Source: Aureibaculum marinum
GTDB taxonomy: Bacteria > Bacteroidota > Bacteroidia > Flavobacteriales > Flavobacteriaceae
Length of the DNA: 64,000 nt
Direction of reading: 5' to 3'
Assembly (NCBI RefSeq): GCF_003813905.1
Contig: NZ_RPFJ01000001.1
Coordinates: 62,001-126,000, forward strand
Part shown: one piece after another, positions 8,438 to 18,211 of the stretch
Position numbering within the stretch: position 1 is the first letter of the stretch
How the letters are laid out: the number at the start of each line of letters is the position of its first letter
Position numbers and translations under genes: made by a program
The notes under the pieces: model-generated
Told to the model about the DNA's origin: nothing
Database searches by the model: none
What the model saw: only the letters and a program-made list of their open reading frames with translations

Positions 8438-9391
8438 TTAATACAATTCTTTTATAATATGTTCTTCTGTAATACCTTCTGCTTCTGCTTTATAATTTCT
8501 AACAATTCTATGACGCAAAATTGCTTCTGCTACAGCTTGAACATCTTCAATGTCTGGAGAAAATTTTCCATGAATAGCCGCATACCCTTTTGCAGCAATA
8601 ATTAAGTTTTGTGAAGCTCTTGGGCCAGCCCCCCAATCAATGTAATCATTAACTATTTGGGCTGCTTTTGTTGAATTGGGTCTTGTTTTAGAAACTAAAC
8701 TTACAGCATACTCTATAACATTATCCGCAACAGGAATTCTTCTTATTAAATGTTGCAAGCTCAATATTTCTTGAGCTGAAAAAATTGAGTTAATTTGTTT
8801 AACCTCATCAGTTGTTGTACTTTTTACAATATCTACTTCTTCTTGATAAGAAGGATAATCTAAAAAGATTGAAAACATAAAGCGATCTAATTGAGCCTCG
8901 GGTAAAGGATAAGTTCCTTCTTGTTCAATTGGATTTTGAGTTGCCAACACAAAAAATGGAGCATTTAATTTATATTGATGTCCCGCAACAGTAACTGACT
9001 TTTCTTGCATAGCCTCCAATAAAGCTGCTTGTGTTTTAGGTGGTGTACGGTTAATCTCGTCAGCTAAAATAATATTTGAAAATATTGGTCCTTTTAAAAA
9101 TTTAAAATGTCTGTTCTCATCTAAAATCTCACTACCAATAATATCTGAAGGCATTAAATCTGGCGTAAACTGTATTCGTTTAAAATCTAAACCTAATGTT
9201 TTAGAAATGGTATTTACTAATAATGTTTTGGCCAAACCAGGAACTCCAATTAACAATGAATGTCCTCCACATAAAATAGAAAGCAATACATGGTCTATGG
9301 CTTGATGTTGACCAATTATTATTTTTCCAACCTCTTGTTGAAGATCTTTATACTTTTTTACTAAATTTTCTACTGCTGCTACGTCAGACAT
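8438..9391 (-). CDS. MoxR-family AAA+ ATPase
   Basis: A 317-residue AAA+ protein. Walker A is the MoxR form GVPGLAKT, Walker B is LADEINR, sensor 1 is ATQNP, and the arginine-finger region EAQLDRFMF is present, followed by the AAA lid domain. MoxR ATPases act as chaperones for assembling protein complexes, often with DUF58 and VWA-domain partners. None of those partners is encoded here. Instead the gene follows three SurA-like folding factors on the same strand with a gap of 110 bases. It may be transcribed with them or alone; no terminator is visible in the gap. Confidence 0.92.
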   Translation of the reverse strand: MSDVAAVENLVKKYKDLQQEVGKIIIGQHQAIDHVLLSILCGGHSLLIGVPGLAKTLLVNTISKTLGLDFKRIQFTPDLMPSDIIGSEILDENRHFKFLKGPIFSNIILADEINRTPPKTQAALLEAMQEKSVTVAGHQYKLNAPFFVLATQNPIEQEGTYPLPEAQLDRFMFSIFLDYPSYQEEVDIVKSTTTDEVKQINSIFSAQEILSLQHLIRRIPVADNVIEYAVSLVSKTRPNSTKAAQIVNDYIDWGAGPRASQNLIIAAKGYAAIHGKFSPDIEDVQAVAEAILRHRIVRNYKAEAEGITEEHIIKELY

Positions 9392-9501
9392 AGATATAGG
9401 TTTAATGAAAAATAAATAATAAATAAGAATACAAAAAACGTAAGTAAAAACTTATGCCTATAATTTATTTAGTGTATAAATTAAAACTTAATACATGGTT
9501 A

Positions 9502-10872
9502 TTAAAGGCTCTCTTTCTTCCAATTGTTTTTAAAATTACAATCTTTATAATCTTTATTAATTTTAATATAGGTATCTCCTATTTTTTCTTTAGTCCATTT
9601 AGCAATAGTTTCTTCTTTTTTCTTTTTTAATGCTAAATCTTGAATTTTCACATAATCAGCTATTAAGTCTGCTGTATGGGCATCCGTTTTAGATTTCATT
9701 AAAATGATTTTATACATTTGTTTTCCTTGTCTGTTCTCATCATAAAAAACATCTGTAATATCTCCTTCTTTTAATGCACTTACACGAGCATAAAGAGTAG
9801 GATCCATTCTTGTTAAATCAAATTTAGAATCATTAGTTTCAGGATTCATTAAAAGTCCTTTGTTTGCTTTAGTTTCCTTTTCTTGCGAATACTTTTCAAC
9901 CGCATCATCAAAAGTTGTTTTTAATGTTAAAATCTCCTTTCTAATACTTTCTAAAGAATCTTTTACTTTCTTTTTTTGATCTGCTGTTATCTCTGGAATC
10001 ATTAATAAGTGTCTAACATCGCGTTGTTTTCCTTTAATTTTCTCAACTTTTAAAATATGGTATCCAAAATCTGTTTTAAACGGTTCTGACATTTCACCTT
10101 CATCTAAACTAAAAGCGGCTTCTTTAAATTCTGTAACAAATTCACTTTCTCTAGTAAGTGTATACAATCCACTATTTTGTGTTACACCAGGATCTTGTGA
10201 GTATAAAATGGCTTTCATTTTAAAATTGTCTCCATTCTCAACTTGTTGTTTGATCTCTTCTAATTTATCAATAACTCTTTGAGTTTCTTTCTCTGAAGGT
10301 TCTATGTATAGTACTACTTGCTGTAATTCAATTTCAGAGCCTATTTCTGGTAAATTGTTTTCATCCTCTAAACTTTTATAATAATTTCTAACTTCTTCAG
10401 GTGTTACATCAACTTCTTCCGTTAGTTTCATTTGCATTTTTTGAACCAACAAAGCTTCTTTTTCAACTTCATTAAATTCTTTACGCAAATCAGCCATATC
10501 GTTAAAACCGTAATAGGTATACACTTTTTCTTCTGAACCTAGTTGTTGTAAAAAATAAGCAATTTTTTGCTCTACACGACTATTAATTTCTGACTCAGAT
10601 ACTTCAACACTATCAATAACAGCATGGTGTGATAATAATTTTCTTTCCATGATTTGCTCTAGCATTTCACAATCAGAAATTTCTAATTTACCCTCACTTT
10701 GCTGCTCAAATTCTAATTTGTAAGCTGCAATTTCTGAATCTAATACAATATTTTTTCCAACTACTGTAGCTACTCCATCTAACTTTACTCTTTTTTGAGT
10801 TTGTGTTGTATCCTGTGCTTTAACTGTAAACACAACTCCTAGTAATAGTAGTACTATTATTTTTTTTAACAT
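9502..10872 (-). CDS. SurA/PpiC-type periplasmic peptidyl-prolyl isomerase
   Basis: A 456-residue protein from the ATG at 10872, which gives a clean signal peptide (MLKKIIVLLLLGVV, cleavage near VKAQ). The N-terminal SurA-like helical domain covers about residues 25-165. A parvulin domain follows at about 175-275, with the typical end PFKTDFGYHILKVEKI, and a second, more divergent parvulin-like region at about 285-390. In Gram-negative bacteria SurA escorts outer-membrane proteins to the BAM complex. The gene is the third of a chain of related genes separated by 1 base, so it is probably translationally coupled to them. Confidence 0.9.
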   Translation of the reverse strand: MLKKIIVLLLLGVVFTVKAQDTTQTQKRVKLDGVATVVGKNIVLDSEIAAYKLEFEQQSEGKLEISDCEMLEQIMERKLLSHHAVIDSVEVSESEINSRVEQKIAYFLQQLGSEEKVYTYYGFNDMADLRKEFNEVEKEALLVQKMQMKLTEEVDVTPEEVRNYYKSLEDENNLPEIGSEIELQQVVLYIEPSEKETQRVIDKLEEIKQQVENGDNFKMKAILYSQDPGVTQNSGLYTLTRESEFVTEFKEAAFSLDEGEMSEPFKTDFGYHILKVEKIKGKQRDVRHLLMIPEITADQKKKVKDSLESIRKEILTLKTTFDDAVEKYSQEKETKANKGLLMNPETNDSKFDLTRMDPTLYARVSALKEGDITDVFYDENRQGKQMYKIILMKSKTDAHTADLIADYVKIQDLALKKKKEETIAKWTKEKIGDTYIKINKDYKDCNFKNNWKKESL

Positions 10873-10873
10873 A

Positions 10874-11713
10874 TTAGTAAATTTGAAATTCTTTATTTTT
10901 GATAGCATCTTCGGTTAATGTTTCTTCAATTCTTTTTAACAATTCAAGCTTTCGCTTGTGCAAAATCATTTGTTTAATAGTTGGTATCGCATAACTCATT
11001 GGAGCAATATCATTCCGCAATAATACATCTTTAATTTTAACTAAATAAACACTCGTTGAATCTTCTTTATGAATAAATTTATTTTTCTTTAAAAAATTGC
11101 TCTTATCATAACTTTTTAAGAAAGAAGCATTCTTTATAACATCATCATACTTAATCCAAATTGAATCATTTAAATTATGTGACTTTAGTTGTAATTCTTG
11201 TTTTGTAATTTCAAGATTAGATTTATAACTATCGTCCTTAAATAAAGAAATAAATTCTTTGGCATTATTAATTTTTTTATCAAAATAAATATATCTGAAT
11301 TTAACTAGAGCTTCATTAAGTTTAAAAATACCTTTATTTTCTTCATAAAACTTTTCAATATCTTCTTCAGTAACCAACGTATCTAACTCTTGTTTTACTA
11401 CTGCTTCTTTATATTTATTAATTAATAAATCATTATGATATTTTTCTACTAAAGTATTAATGTGCTCTTTTTCTTCGTGAAGATTAATTTTTGCCTTTTG
11501 AACTAGCAAATGCTCCTTTGCCCAGTTGTTAATATAATTTTTAACAAAAATTAAACTATCCTCTTTAGATATATTTTTTGGCAATACTTCTTTTATATCT
11601 TTTTCATATAAATAATTTTCATAAACTTTAGCTACTGCTTTACCTTCATCTTCTGTTGGTTTACAAGAAAATAGAGCAAAAATTATAAATATGTAAATTA
11701 ATTTTGAATACAA
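10874..11713 (-). CDS. SurA-like lipoprotein without a recognisable parvulin domain
   Basis: A 279-residue predicted lipoprotein (hydrophobic segment then lipobox FSC at residue 17). The start is a TTG at 11713, one base after the preceding stop; no ATG is available before the signal peptide. The body is Lys/Glu-rich and helical, like the N-terminal chaperone domain of SurA. The conserved parvulin signatures (FGYHIVKV, GGxLG) seen in both neighbours are absent. It is best read as a chaperone-only member of the cluster, probably binding nascent outer-membrane proteins with its neighbours. The family relation comes from context and composition, so function is less certain than for the flanking genes. 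Confidence 0.75.
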   Translation of the reverse strand: MYSKLIYIFIIFALFSCKPTEDEGKAVAKVYENYLYEKDIKEVLPKNISKEDSLIFVKNYINNWAKEHLLVQKAKINLHEEKEHINTLVEKYHNDLLINKYKEAVVKQELDTLVTEEDIEKFYEENKGIFKLNEALVKFRYIYFDKKINNAKEFISLFKDDSYKSNLEITKQELQLKSHNLNDSIWIKYDDVIKNASFLKSYDKSNFLKKNKFIHKEDSTSVYLVKIKDVLLRNDIAPMSYAIPTIKQMILHKRKLELLKRIEETLTEDAIKNKEFQIY

Positions 11714-11714
11714 C

Positions 11715-13610
11715 TTAATTTTGATTTTGTTTAATCACCTTTTTTAACACCCTTTTATTAATTTTAACTGGGTATCTATTCTTTAATTCAGCAATCCAAT
11801 CGTTTTCCAATTGTTGTTGATAATCATTAATTACCTTACCTCTAGCTTTTTCAAACTTCATAGGTTCTGGTGGTAAAATTTTATTCGTTTTAACAACTAC
11901 AAAGTTATTTGTATTTTCTTTAAACACTTTAGAAACTCCAACATCTTCTAACACAAAGCCTTTTGGATACTTTCTGTGATTTTCTTCTAAAATACCATTT
12001 GTAAACAGCACATGTATTGTAGGACCTTCATTTACTGCAGATTTAATCTCTTTAATACTTTTACCAGCCTCAAGTAAATTCTTAACCAATAAAGCCTTTT
12101 CTTCTTCTGTACATGAGGCTATAATAACATCTCCTCTTTTATTCTGCATATACTTATCAGCATTATCTCGATAAAAAGCTTTTAGCCCTATGGTATCCAT
12201 TTCTGCTTTTTTCCAAACTTTATTTTGTAACAATTCAAATAGCAATAAACCATCTTTATATTCTTGCATCGTAAAAGCGAAATCAGCATCTGTTTTTTCT
12301 AAATTAGCTTTATAATAATCTAGAACTTTCAGTTCTAAAAAATTAGTAAAAGTATCTATATTTTTAATTCTTCCTTTACTATACTCAACTAAATCTGACA
12401 ATAGCGTTTTTTCTCCATTTATTGTGAAAATAGCATTGTCTAAATTGGTGTCAAGTTTACTTTTATTATTAGCTATAAAAGCTTCTTTTAAGTTAGTGTC
12501 AACAGAAATATTATAACTATTCATTAACTTTTTAACAACAGATTTTCCTGCTTTTTTTGAACGTTCATTCCTTTCTGTTTTTTGCACCAACTCCCCTCTT
12601 CTAGTTTCTATATCTCCAATAGGATGTTTCTTTAATAATTTTACAATATGCCAACCATAATTTGTTTTAAATGGTTCAGAAACATCATTAACTTCTTTTA
12701 ATGAAAAAGCTACATCAGAAAAAGGCTTTATCATTCTGTTTGCATTAAATTTAGGCAATGCTCCTCCTTTAATTGCAGAAACTTTATCATCAGAATGTTT
12801 ATTTGCTAAAACATTAAAAGGATCACCTTGTTTTACTTTGGCATACACCTCATTTATTTTGGTTTTAGCATAAAGTGAATCTTGTGGATTATGTTTAATT
12901 ACTATATGTGCAACTTCAACTTCACCACTTGAAGGTCTCTTATCATTTACTTTAACTATATGATAGCCAAATTGTGTTTTAAAAGGCATTGAAACTTTAC
13001 CAATCTCGGTGTTATATGCTGCATTTTCAAAATCATAAACCATATCAAATACTGTAAAGTAACCTAAGTTTCCACCATTACTTTTTACTGATGGATCCTC
13101 TGAGTATTCTTTAGCTACTTCCTCAAATGGTTGTCCGTTTACAACTTTCATTCTAGCTTCAAGTATTTTATTATAAGCTTTTAAAGTATCAGCAGGCATT
13201 GCTTCTTTAGAAACACGAACTAATATATGACTAGCATTTACCTCTAACTTAAGCCTATCATAAGCCTCTTGAATCAGAGATTCGGTAATTTTACTATCTT
13301 TTAAATATGGAACAATTAACTGCTCTCTATAAGAATTTAACTCATTTTTAAATGACGAAACTGTATCGTATTTAAGTGCATAAGCTTGTTTTAATTTTAA
13401 CTTATAGTTTATATACAATTCTAAATACTCTTCAACAGACTTTTTATTCTCTTCCGCAACAATATCTCTATTTTTATTAAACACTCTCACAAACTCATCC
13501 GTATAAACGGGAGTGTCTGCTACTGTAAATAAAATGTCTTTTTTTGACTGTGCTTTTATGTAAATAGAATTTACAAGTAAAATGCAAATCAATAAGTTTT
13601 TAAAATTCAT
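11715..13610 (-). CDS. Double-parvulin peptidyl-prolyl isomerase
   Basis: A 631-residue periplasmic protein. Signal peptide: residues 1-21 (IYIKAQS). SurA-like helical region: about 25-120. First parvulin domain: about 126-222 (ASHILVRV, GGNLGYF, FGYHIVKV). Second: about 232-326 (VAHIVIKH, GGALPKF, YGWHIVKL). A 300-residue C-terminal helical region follows with no recognised domain. It heads a three-gene chain with 1-base gaps. Family knowledge points to folding of outer-membrane proteins. The large C-terminal extension resembles other Bacteroidota multi-domain PPIases rather than E. coli SurA. Confidence 0.9.
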   Translation of the reverse strand: MNFKNLLICILLVNSIYIKAQSKKDILFTVADTPVYTDEFVRVFNKNRDIVAEENKKSVEEYLELYINYKLKLKQAYALKYDTVSSFKNELNSYREQLIVPYLKDSKITESLIQEAYDRLKLEVNASHILVRVSKEAMPADTLKAYNKILEARMKVVNGQPFEEVAKEYSEDPSVKSNGGNLGYFTVFDMVYDFENAAYNTEIGKVSMPFKTQFGYHIVKVNDKRPSSGEVEVAHIVIKHNPQDSLYAKTKINEVYAKVKQGDPFNVLANKHSDDKVSAIKGGALPKFNANRMIKPFSDVAFSLKEVNDVSEPFKTNYGWHIVKLLKKHPIGDIETRRGELVQKTERNERSKKAGKSVVKKLMNSYNISVDTNLKEAFIANNKSKLDTNLDNAIFTINGEKTLLSDLVEYSKGRIKNIDTFTNFLELKVLDYYKANLEKTDADFAFTMQEYKDGLLLFELLQNKVWKKAEMDTIGLKAFYRDNADKYMQNKRGDVIIASCTEEEKALLVKNLLEAGKSIKEIKSAVNEGPTIHVLFTNGILEENHRKYPKGFVLEDVGVSKVFKENTNNFVVVKTNKILPPEPMKFEKARGKVINDYQQQLENDWIAELKNRYPVKINKRVLKKVIKQNQN

Positions 13611-13685
13611 AAAAAAATAAATGTAATGGCTCCTTAAAACGATGTCAAAAATATTTTTTATTTCTTAAAATTGCTGTTAAAAATA

Positions 13686-13967
13686 TCACAAAGATATAAC
13701 TCCTTCAACTTTTGCTACTTCTTGATATTTCTCTATAATAGCATCAGCACTATCCATCTGAACTAATATAGTTAAACTGATATATTTTCCTGTTTTTGAT
13801 GATTTTTTTTCAATAACTGCACCTGTATGATTAAATATATTTTCTATCTCTAAAACCTTACTTTCATCTTCTGGAATTATAAATTTATACATATATTTTG
13901 TTGGAAAGTCAGTTGTTTCTTCTAAACTATGTTTTAATTTTTTATAAAATTCTATTTGTTTATTCAT
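13686..13967 (-). CDS. DUF493 family protein (YbeD-like)
   Basis: A 93-residue cytoplasmic protein of the DUF493/YbeD group. These small alpha/beta proteins have an ACT-like fold and no established general function. Visible family features are the DFPTKYMYKFIIPE start, the VEIEKKSSKTGKYISLTI-like central strand region and the C-terminal helix with IIEKYQEVAKVEGVISL. It stands alone, with the SurA-like genes downstream on the same strand and the P-loop protein divergent on the other side. No catalytic residues are apparent. Confidence 0.87.
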   Translation of the reverse strand: MNKQIEFYKKLKHSLEETTDFPTKYMYKFIIPEDESKVLEIENIFNHTGAVIEKKSSKTGKYISLTILVQMDSADAIIEKYQEVAKVEGVISL

Positions 13968-14062
13968 TCGTTTTTTTTAACTTTTTAAACAATTAATGTA
14001 CCACTTTATAAAAATGGACATTACCTGACAAAAATACAGATAAAATTTAGTTTCTTTGTTAT

Positions 14063-14617
14063 ATGACAAGTAATCTAAAAGACACTCCAAAAAAAATTGT
14101 AATTACTGGAGCTCCAGGAACAGGAAAAACAACATTAATTAATGAGTTAGAACATAGAAGTTTTGTTTGTATTCCTGAGATTTCTAGACAAATTACATTA
14201 GAAGCAAGAGAAAATGGCATTGAATATTTATTTCTCAAAGATCCTTTATTATTTAGTAAATTATTATTGGAAGGTAGAGAAAATCAATACTTACAATCTT
14301 TAAAACTAGATGCAGATATTGTATTTTTTGACAGAGGCATTCCAGATATTCATGCTTATATGAATCATACTAAGACTGTTTATCCTAAAGTTTATCTTGA
14401 AAAAAGTGAAAAGTACAAATACGATCATATTTTTTTATTACCTCCTTGGAAAGATATTTACAAAACCGACGATGAGCGATATGAAAGTTTTGAAATGGCT
14501 ACTGAACTTCATCATCATTTAAAAAACTCATATACGGAACTTGGATATTCCATACTAGAAGTTCCCATTGGTGAGATTGATTTTAGAGTTAATTATATTC
14601 TTAATAACTTAGTATAA
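14063..14617 (+). CDS. AAA_28-type P-loop ATPase / kinase-like protein
   Basis: A 184-residue P-loop NTPase. Walker A is GAPGTGKTT (residues 17-25) and a Walker B-like strand VFFDRG lies near residue 95. The overall plan matches the AAA_28 group, which resembles the kinase domain of NadR. Similar small proteins are annotated only as ATP-binding in flavobacteria, and the substrate is unknown. It lies 5 bases upstream of recQ, whose end overlaps fmt, so the three genes form a tight operon. The link with DNA repair and translation initiation is probably only transcriptional. Confidence 0.82.
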   Translation: MTSNLKDTPKKIVITGAPGTGKTTLINELEHRSFVCIPEISRQITLEARENGIEYLFLKDPLLFSKLLLEGRENQYLQSLKLDADIVFFDRGIPDIHAYMNHTKTVYPKVYLEKSEKYKYDHIFLLPPWKDIYKTDDERYESFEMATELHHHLKNSYTELGYSILEVPIGEIDFRVNYILNNLV

Positions 14618-14622
14618 AACTA

Positions 14623-16521
14623 ATGAATATAACCAAAACCATTTTAAAAAAATATTGGAATTATTCTGATTTTAGAGCCTCTCAAGAGCAGATTATCAAC
14701 AGTATTTTAGAAGGTAAAAATGTAGTAGCTATTTTACCAACTGGTGGCGGAAAATCTATTTGTTATCAAGTACCTACTTTAGTAAATGAAGGTGTATGTT
14801 TGGTAATTTCTCCTTTAATTGCTTTGATGAATGACCAAGTAACTAATTTAAAAAACAAAGGAATAAAAGCAATTGCAATTACATCAAACTTAAATCAAGA
14901 GCAAACCATTCAAGCTTTTGACAACTTACAATTTGGTAATTATAAATTTTTATATCTATCTCCTGAAAAACTACAAACCGAATTTATTCAACAAAAATTA
15001 AAACAATTAAATATAAATTTAATTGCAATTGACGAAGCTCATTGCATATCTGAATGGGGACATGATTTTAGACCTGCTTACTTAAAAATTCCTATTCTAA
15101 AAGAACTAGACATTAAAGCTCCTATTTTGGCTTTAACTGCTACTGCAACTAATCGGGTTTTAAATGATTTAATGACCAATTTAAAAATAAATAATGCCGT
15201 TGTATATAAACAATCTCTAGTTAGAAAAAACTTAGCCTTAATAATATCTAGACATGAAGATATTTATTTTGAATTAACCAAAATTTTAAAAAAACTATCT
15301 CATACCGCAATTATATATGTAAACAGCCGAAGAAGAGTACATGATTTAAGCATTTATTTAAACAAGAATGGATTTAAAAGTTCTTATTATCATGCAGGTT
15401 TATCTAATGAAGAAAAACAACAAGCCTTTGAAAATTGGATGGAAGAAAAAACACCAATAATTGTTGCTACCAATGCCTTTGGTATGGGTATTGACAAAGA
15501 TAATGTAGAACTTATTGTACATATCGACCCACCATATAGCTTAGAAAATTACATGCAAGAAGCTGGTAGAGCCGGTAGAAATGGAGCCAACGCAACTTCT
15601 ATTGTATTTGCAAATAATAATAATATTAATACCCTTAAAACTAATTTTGAAAAAGGAATAGTTACAGAAGATTTTATTAAAAACATCTATAAAAATTTAA
15701 ATCAATATTTCTATATCTCTTATGGTGAAAAGCCCGAAAATTTATTAGAATTTGACCTTGCAACTTTTTGTCATCTGTATAAAATTAACATCCTTAAAAC
15801 CTATAATGCATTAAAGTTACTAGAACGTGAACAGATTCTTTTATTTAGTGAAGGATTTAATAAACAGTCGGCATTAAAATTTATAATCTCTCCAGAAAAC
15901 GTTTTAGATTATGCTAATAGAAATAATAATAATCTTATTAAAGTAATTTTAAGAACTTATGGAGGAATTTTTGATCATTTTATAAAAATTAATGAATCTG
16001 TTTTAGCTCAAAAATTAAATACATCACAATCTAAAATTAAAAGTTCACTTATTAGATTGGAAAAAGATGGATTACTAAATTATAAAAACAATAAAACCAC
16101 AAGCCAAATACAGTTTTTAGTTCCAAGAGAAGATAATAGAACCATTAATAGTATTTCTAAATATATTAAACAATATAACGACATTAAATTGGAAAAATTT
16201 AATGCCGTATTAAATTATGTAACTAATGATTCTGTTTGTAGGAGCAAATTATTATTAAATTATTTTGATGAAAAGATAAAAGAAAATTGTGGTATCTGTG
16301 ATGTTTGTAAAAGCTCAAATAGTGTATTGTTAGATGACACCATGCTTTCAAATCAAATAATAGAATTACTTAAAACCCAACAATCATTATCTAGCAAAGA
16401 AATAGCTGCACAATTAAACCAATCATCATTTACAATATTAAAGACCCTACAAAACCTATTAAACACTAATAAAATTACCCTAAATTCGCAAAATAAATTA
16501 GAAATTGTAAAAAATGATTAA
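14623..16521 (+). CDS. recQ: RecQ-family ATP-dependent DNA helicase
   Basis: A 632-residue superfamily 2 helicase. The N terminus shows YWNYSDFRASQEQII, motif I LPTGGGKS, motif II DEAH with CISEWGHDFRP, motif III ALTATAT, and motifs V-VI with FGMGIDKDNVE and QEAGRAGRNG. An RQC-like zinc-binding segment follows, with Cys residues in SVCRS and NCGICDVC. The C terminus (about 560-632) looks like an extra helix-turn-helix (SSKEIAAQLNQSSFTILKTL) in place of an HRDC domain. RecQ unwinds recombination and replication intermediates. The last 8 bases overlap fmt. Confidence 0.95.
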   Translation: MNITKTILKKYWNYSDFRASQEQIINSILEGKNVVAILPTGGGKSICYQVPTLVNEGVCLVISPLIALMNDQVTNLKNKGIKAIAITSNLNQEQTIQAFDNLQFGNYKFLYLSPEKLQTEFIQQKLKQLNINLIAIDEAHCISEWGHDFRPAYLKIPILKELDIKAPILALTATATNRVLNDLMTNLKINNAVVYKQSLVRKNLALIISRHEDIYFELTKILKKLSHTAIIYVNSRRRVHDLSIYLNKNGFKSSYYHAGLSNEEKQQAFENWMEEKTPIIVATNAFGMGIDKDNVELIVHIDPPYSLENYMQEAGRAGRNGANATSIVFANNNNINTLKTNFEKGIVTEDFIKNIYKNLNQYFYISYGEKPENLLEFDLATFCHLYKINILKTYNALKLLEREQILLFSEGFNKQSALKFIISPENVLDYANRNNNNLIKVILRTYGGIFDHFIKINESVLAQKLNTSQSKIKSSLIRLEKDGLLNYKNNKTTSQIQFLVPREDNRTINSISKYIKQYNDIKLEKFNAVLNYVTNDSVCRSKLLLNYFDEKIKENCGICDVCKSSNSVLLDDTMLSNQIIELLKTQQSLSSKEIAAQLNQSSFTILKTLQNLLNTNKITLNSQNKLEIVKND

Positions 16522-17470
16522 TGTGAATATTGTATTTATGGGTACACCAGATTTTGCAGTTGGTGTATTAAGAAAGTTAATTGATACCAATTTTAATGTC
16601 GTAGGTGTTGTTACGGCTCCTGATAGACCTTCCGGAAGAGGAAGAAAATTAAACCAATCTGCAGTAAAAAAGTATGCTATAGAGCAAAACCTGCCTGTTT
16701 TGCAACCTACAAACTTAAAAAGCGAATTGTTTTTATCCGAACTAAAACAACTCAATGCTAATTTACAAATTGTAGTTGCCTTTAGAATGTTACCAAAAGT
16801 TGTATGGCAGTTGCCTGATTTGGGGACCTTTAATTTACATGCTTCTTTGTTACCAAATTACAGAGGTGCTGCCCCAATCAATTGGGCTATAATTAATGGA
16901 GAAACTCGGACAGGAGTAACCACTTTTTTTATAGATGATAAAATAGATACTGGTGCTATTATATTAAAGGAGGAGTTAGCAATTGACAAAAACGATACGG
17001 CAGGATCTTTACATGATAAATTAATGGTATTGGGTAGTGAACTAGTCGTCAAAACTGTAAAAGAAATTGAAAAAGGAAACGTAAAAACTATACAGCAAAC
17101 CAAATTAGAACAACATCAACTAAAAGAGGCTCCAAAGATATTTAAAGAAACTTGTAAAATTGATTGGAATAATTCTATGGATGCCATTTTTAATAAAATT
17201 AGAGGATTAAACCCATACCCTGGAGCTTGGACATTTTTACATAACAACAACCAATCTTTAGAAATGAAAATTTATAACGTATCTAAAGAAAAAGAAAATC
17301 ACACACACCCTATTGGTAAATTAATAGTTGGCAAATCTCAATTAAAAGTTGCCGTAAATGAAGGATATATTAGCATTGAAGAATTACAATTGCCTGGAAA
17401 GCGTAAAATGAAAATTGGAGACTTACTTAACGGATATAGCTTTGATATAAATAGCTATGTTTTTAATTAA
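16514..17470 (+). CDS. fmt: Methionyl-tRNA formyltransferase
   Basis: A 318-residue enzyme that formylates initiator Met-tRNA using 10-formyltetrahydrofolate. The N-terminal formyltransferase domain (about 1-190) shows VFMGTPDFAV, the catalytic segment LHASLLPNYRGAAPINWAI with Asn/His, and the Asp in IDDKIDTG. A C-terminal tRNA-binding domain (about 205-318) contains the conserved IRGLNPYPGAWT. The start at 16514 lies inside the end of recQ (8-base overlap), which supports co-translation. No deformylase gene is next to it. Confidence 0.96.
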   Translation: MINVNIVFMGTPDFAVGVLRKLIDTNFNVVGVVTAPDRPSGRGRKLNQSAVKKYAIEQNLPVLQPTNLKSELFLSELKQLNANLQIVVAFRMLPKVVWQLPDLGTFNLHASLLPNYRGAAPINWAIINGETRTGVTTFFIDDKIDTGAIILKEELAIDKNDTAGSLHDKLMVLGSELVVKTVKEIEKGNVKTIQQTKLEQHQLKEAPKIFKETCKIDWNNSMDAIFNKIRGLNPYPGAWTFLHNNNQSLEMKIYNVSKEKENHTHPIGKLIVGKSQLKVAVNEGYISIEELQLPGKRKMKIGDLLNGYSFDINSYVFN

Positions 17471-17793
17471 TCTCTTTTATGTTAAAAAATTAATTCAATA
17501 AAACTTAAATAGAAAGTTCCTATAGACAACTCAAACATTTAGTTTTGAATGGAAATGTAATCTATTGTATAGGCGATAATGAATTAAGATAAAATTAACA
17601 CTAACCCCCATATTCATTGAGTTTTTAGAGGAAAACATAGGTAAAAACCCATGGTTGTTAACAATTTTATCCATTTTATTAACAAATTTAAAGATTTTGA
17701 GTACTAAAACTTGCGTGAAGCCTTATAAAATCTATATTTGTTGAGCTTAACAACAAGCAAAATAAATATTAATCAATTTTAAATTTAAGAATT
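17471..17793. other. 323-bp intergenic region upstream of HU
   Basis: AT-rich, with no open frame of coding character. The only clear signal is the promoter at 17711-17740 for the HU gene. A TTATCCA resembling half of a DnaA box occurs near 17667 but is isolated. Confidence 0.6.
17711..17740 (+). promoter_or_regulatory. Promoter of the HU gene
   Basis: TTG at 17711-17713, then exactly 19 bases, then TATATTTG at 17733-17740. This fully matches the Bacteroidota primary-sigma consensus (TTG, TAnnTTTG). The leader to the ATG at 17794 would be about 47 bases. Confidence 0.82.
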
Positions 17794-18066
17794 ATGAACA
17801 AATCAGAATTAGTAGAAGCAATGGCTGCAGATGCAGGAATCTCAAAAGCAGCTGCAAAAAAAGCATTAGACTCTATTATGGATAATGTACAAGGTACTTT
17901 GAAGAAAGGTGGAAGAGTTTCTTTAGTAGGTTTTGGCTCTTGGTCAGTTTCTTCTAGAGCAGCTAGAGATGGTAGAAACCCTCAAACAGGAAAAACTATT
18001 TCAATTCCTGCTAAAAATGTAGTAAGATTTAAACCAGGTGCTGAATTAAAAAATGCTGTAAACTAA
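17794..18066 (+). CDS. HU-family DNA-binding protein
   Basis: A 90-residue histone-like protein with the standard HU length and plan. It has an N-terminal helix pair (MNKSELVEAMA...ISKAAAKKAL), a beta saddle (GGRVSLVGFGSWSV) and the arm with RNPQTGKTISIPAKNVVRFKPG, which carries the minor-groove proline. HU compacts and bends DNA as a dimer. The gene has its own near-consensus promoter and its own terminator, so it is a strong single-gene unit. The sequence does not separate HU-alpha from HU-beta types. Confidence 0.97.
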   Translation: MNKSELVEAMAADAGISKAAAKKALDSIMDNVQGTLKKGGRVSLVGFGSWSVSSRAARDGRNPQTGKTISIPAKNVVRFKPGAELKNAVN

Positions 18067-18090
18067 TTTTAAATTAGCTTAAAAATTTTA

Positions 18091-18122
18091 AAAACTCTCA
18101 TTATTAAATGAGAGTTTTTTTT
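18091..18122 (+). terminator. Terminator of the HU gene
   Basis: AAAACTCTCATT and AATGAGAGTTTT arms with an ATTA loop, followed by a T tract, 25 bases after the HU stop. Confidence 0.92.
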
Positions 18123-18211
18123 GTTTATACCTATATCTATTTAAGGTAAAAGTTTCTATCAACAAGTTTTTTAATAAAATTTACTATATTAGTTGGATAA
18201 TTAAATAACTT

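Noticed and set aside
14063-17470. P-loop protein plus RecQ helicase as a possible defence system
   Set aside because: The third operon gene is fmt, no nuclease or toxin is present, and all three are ordinary flavobacterial genes.
17660-17680. Half DnaA-box-like TTATCCA upstream of HU, possible origin
   Set aside because: A single weak match with no cluster of boxes, and no dnaA or dnaN nearby.
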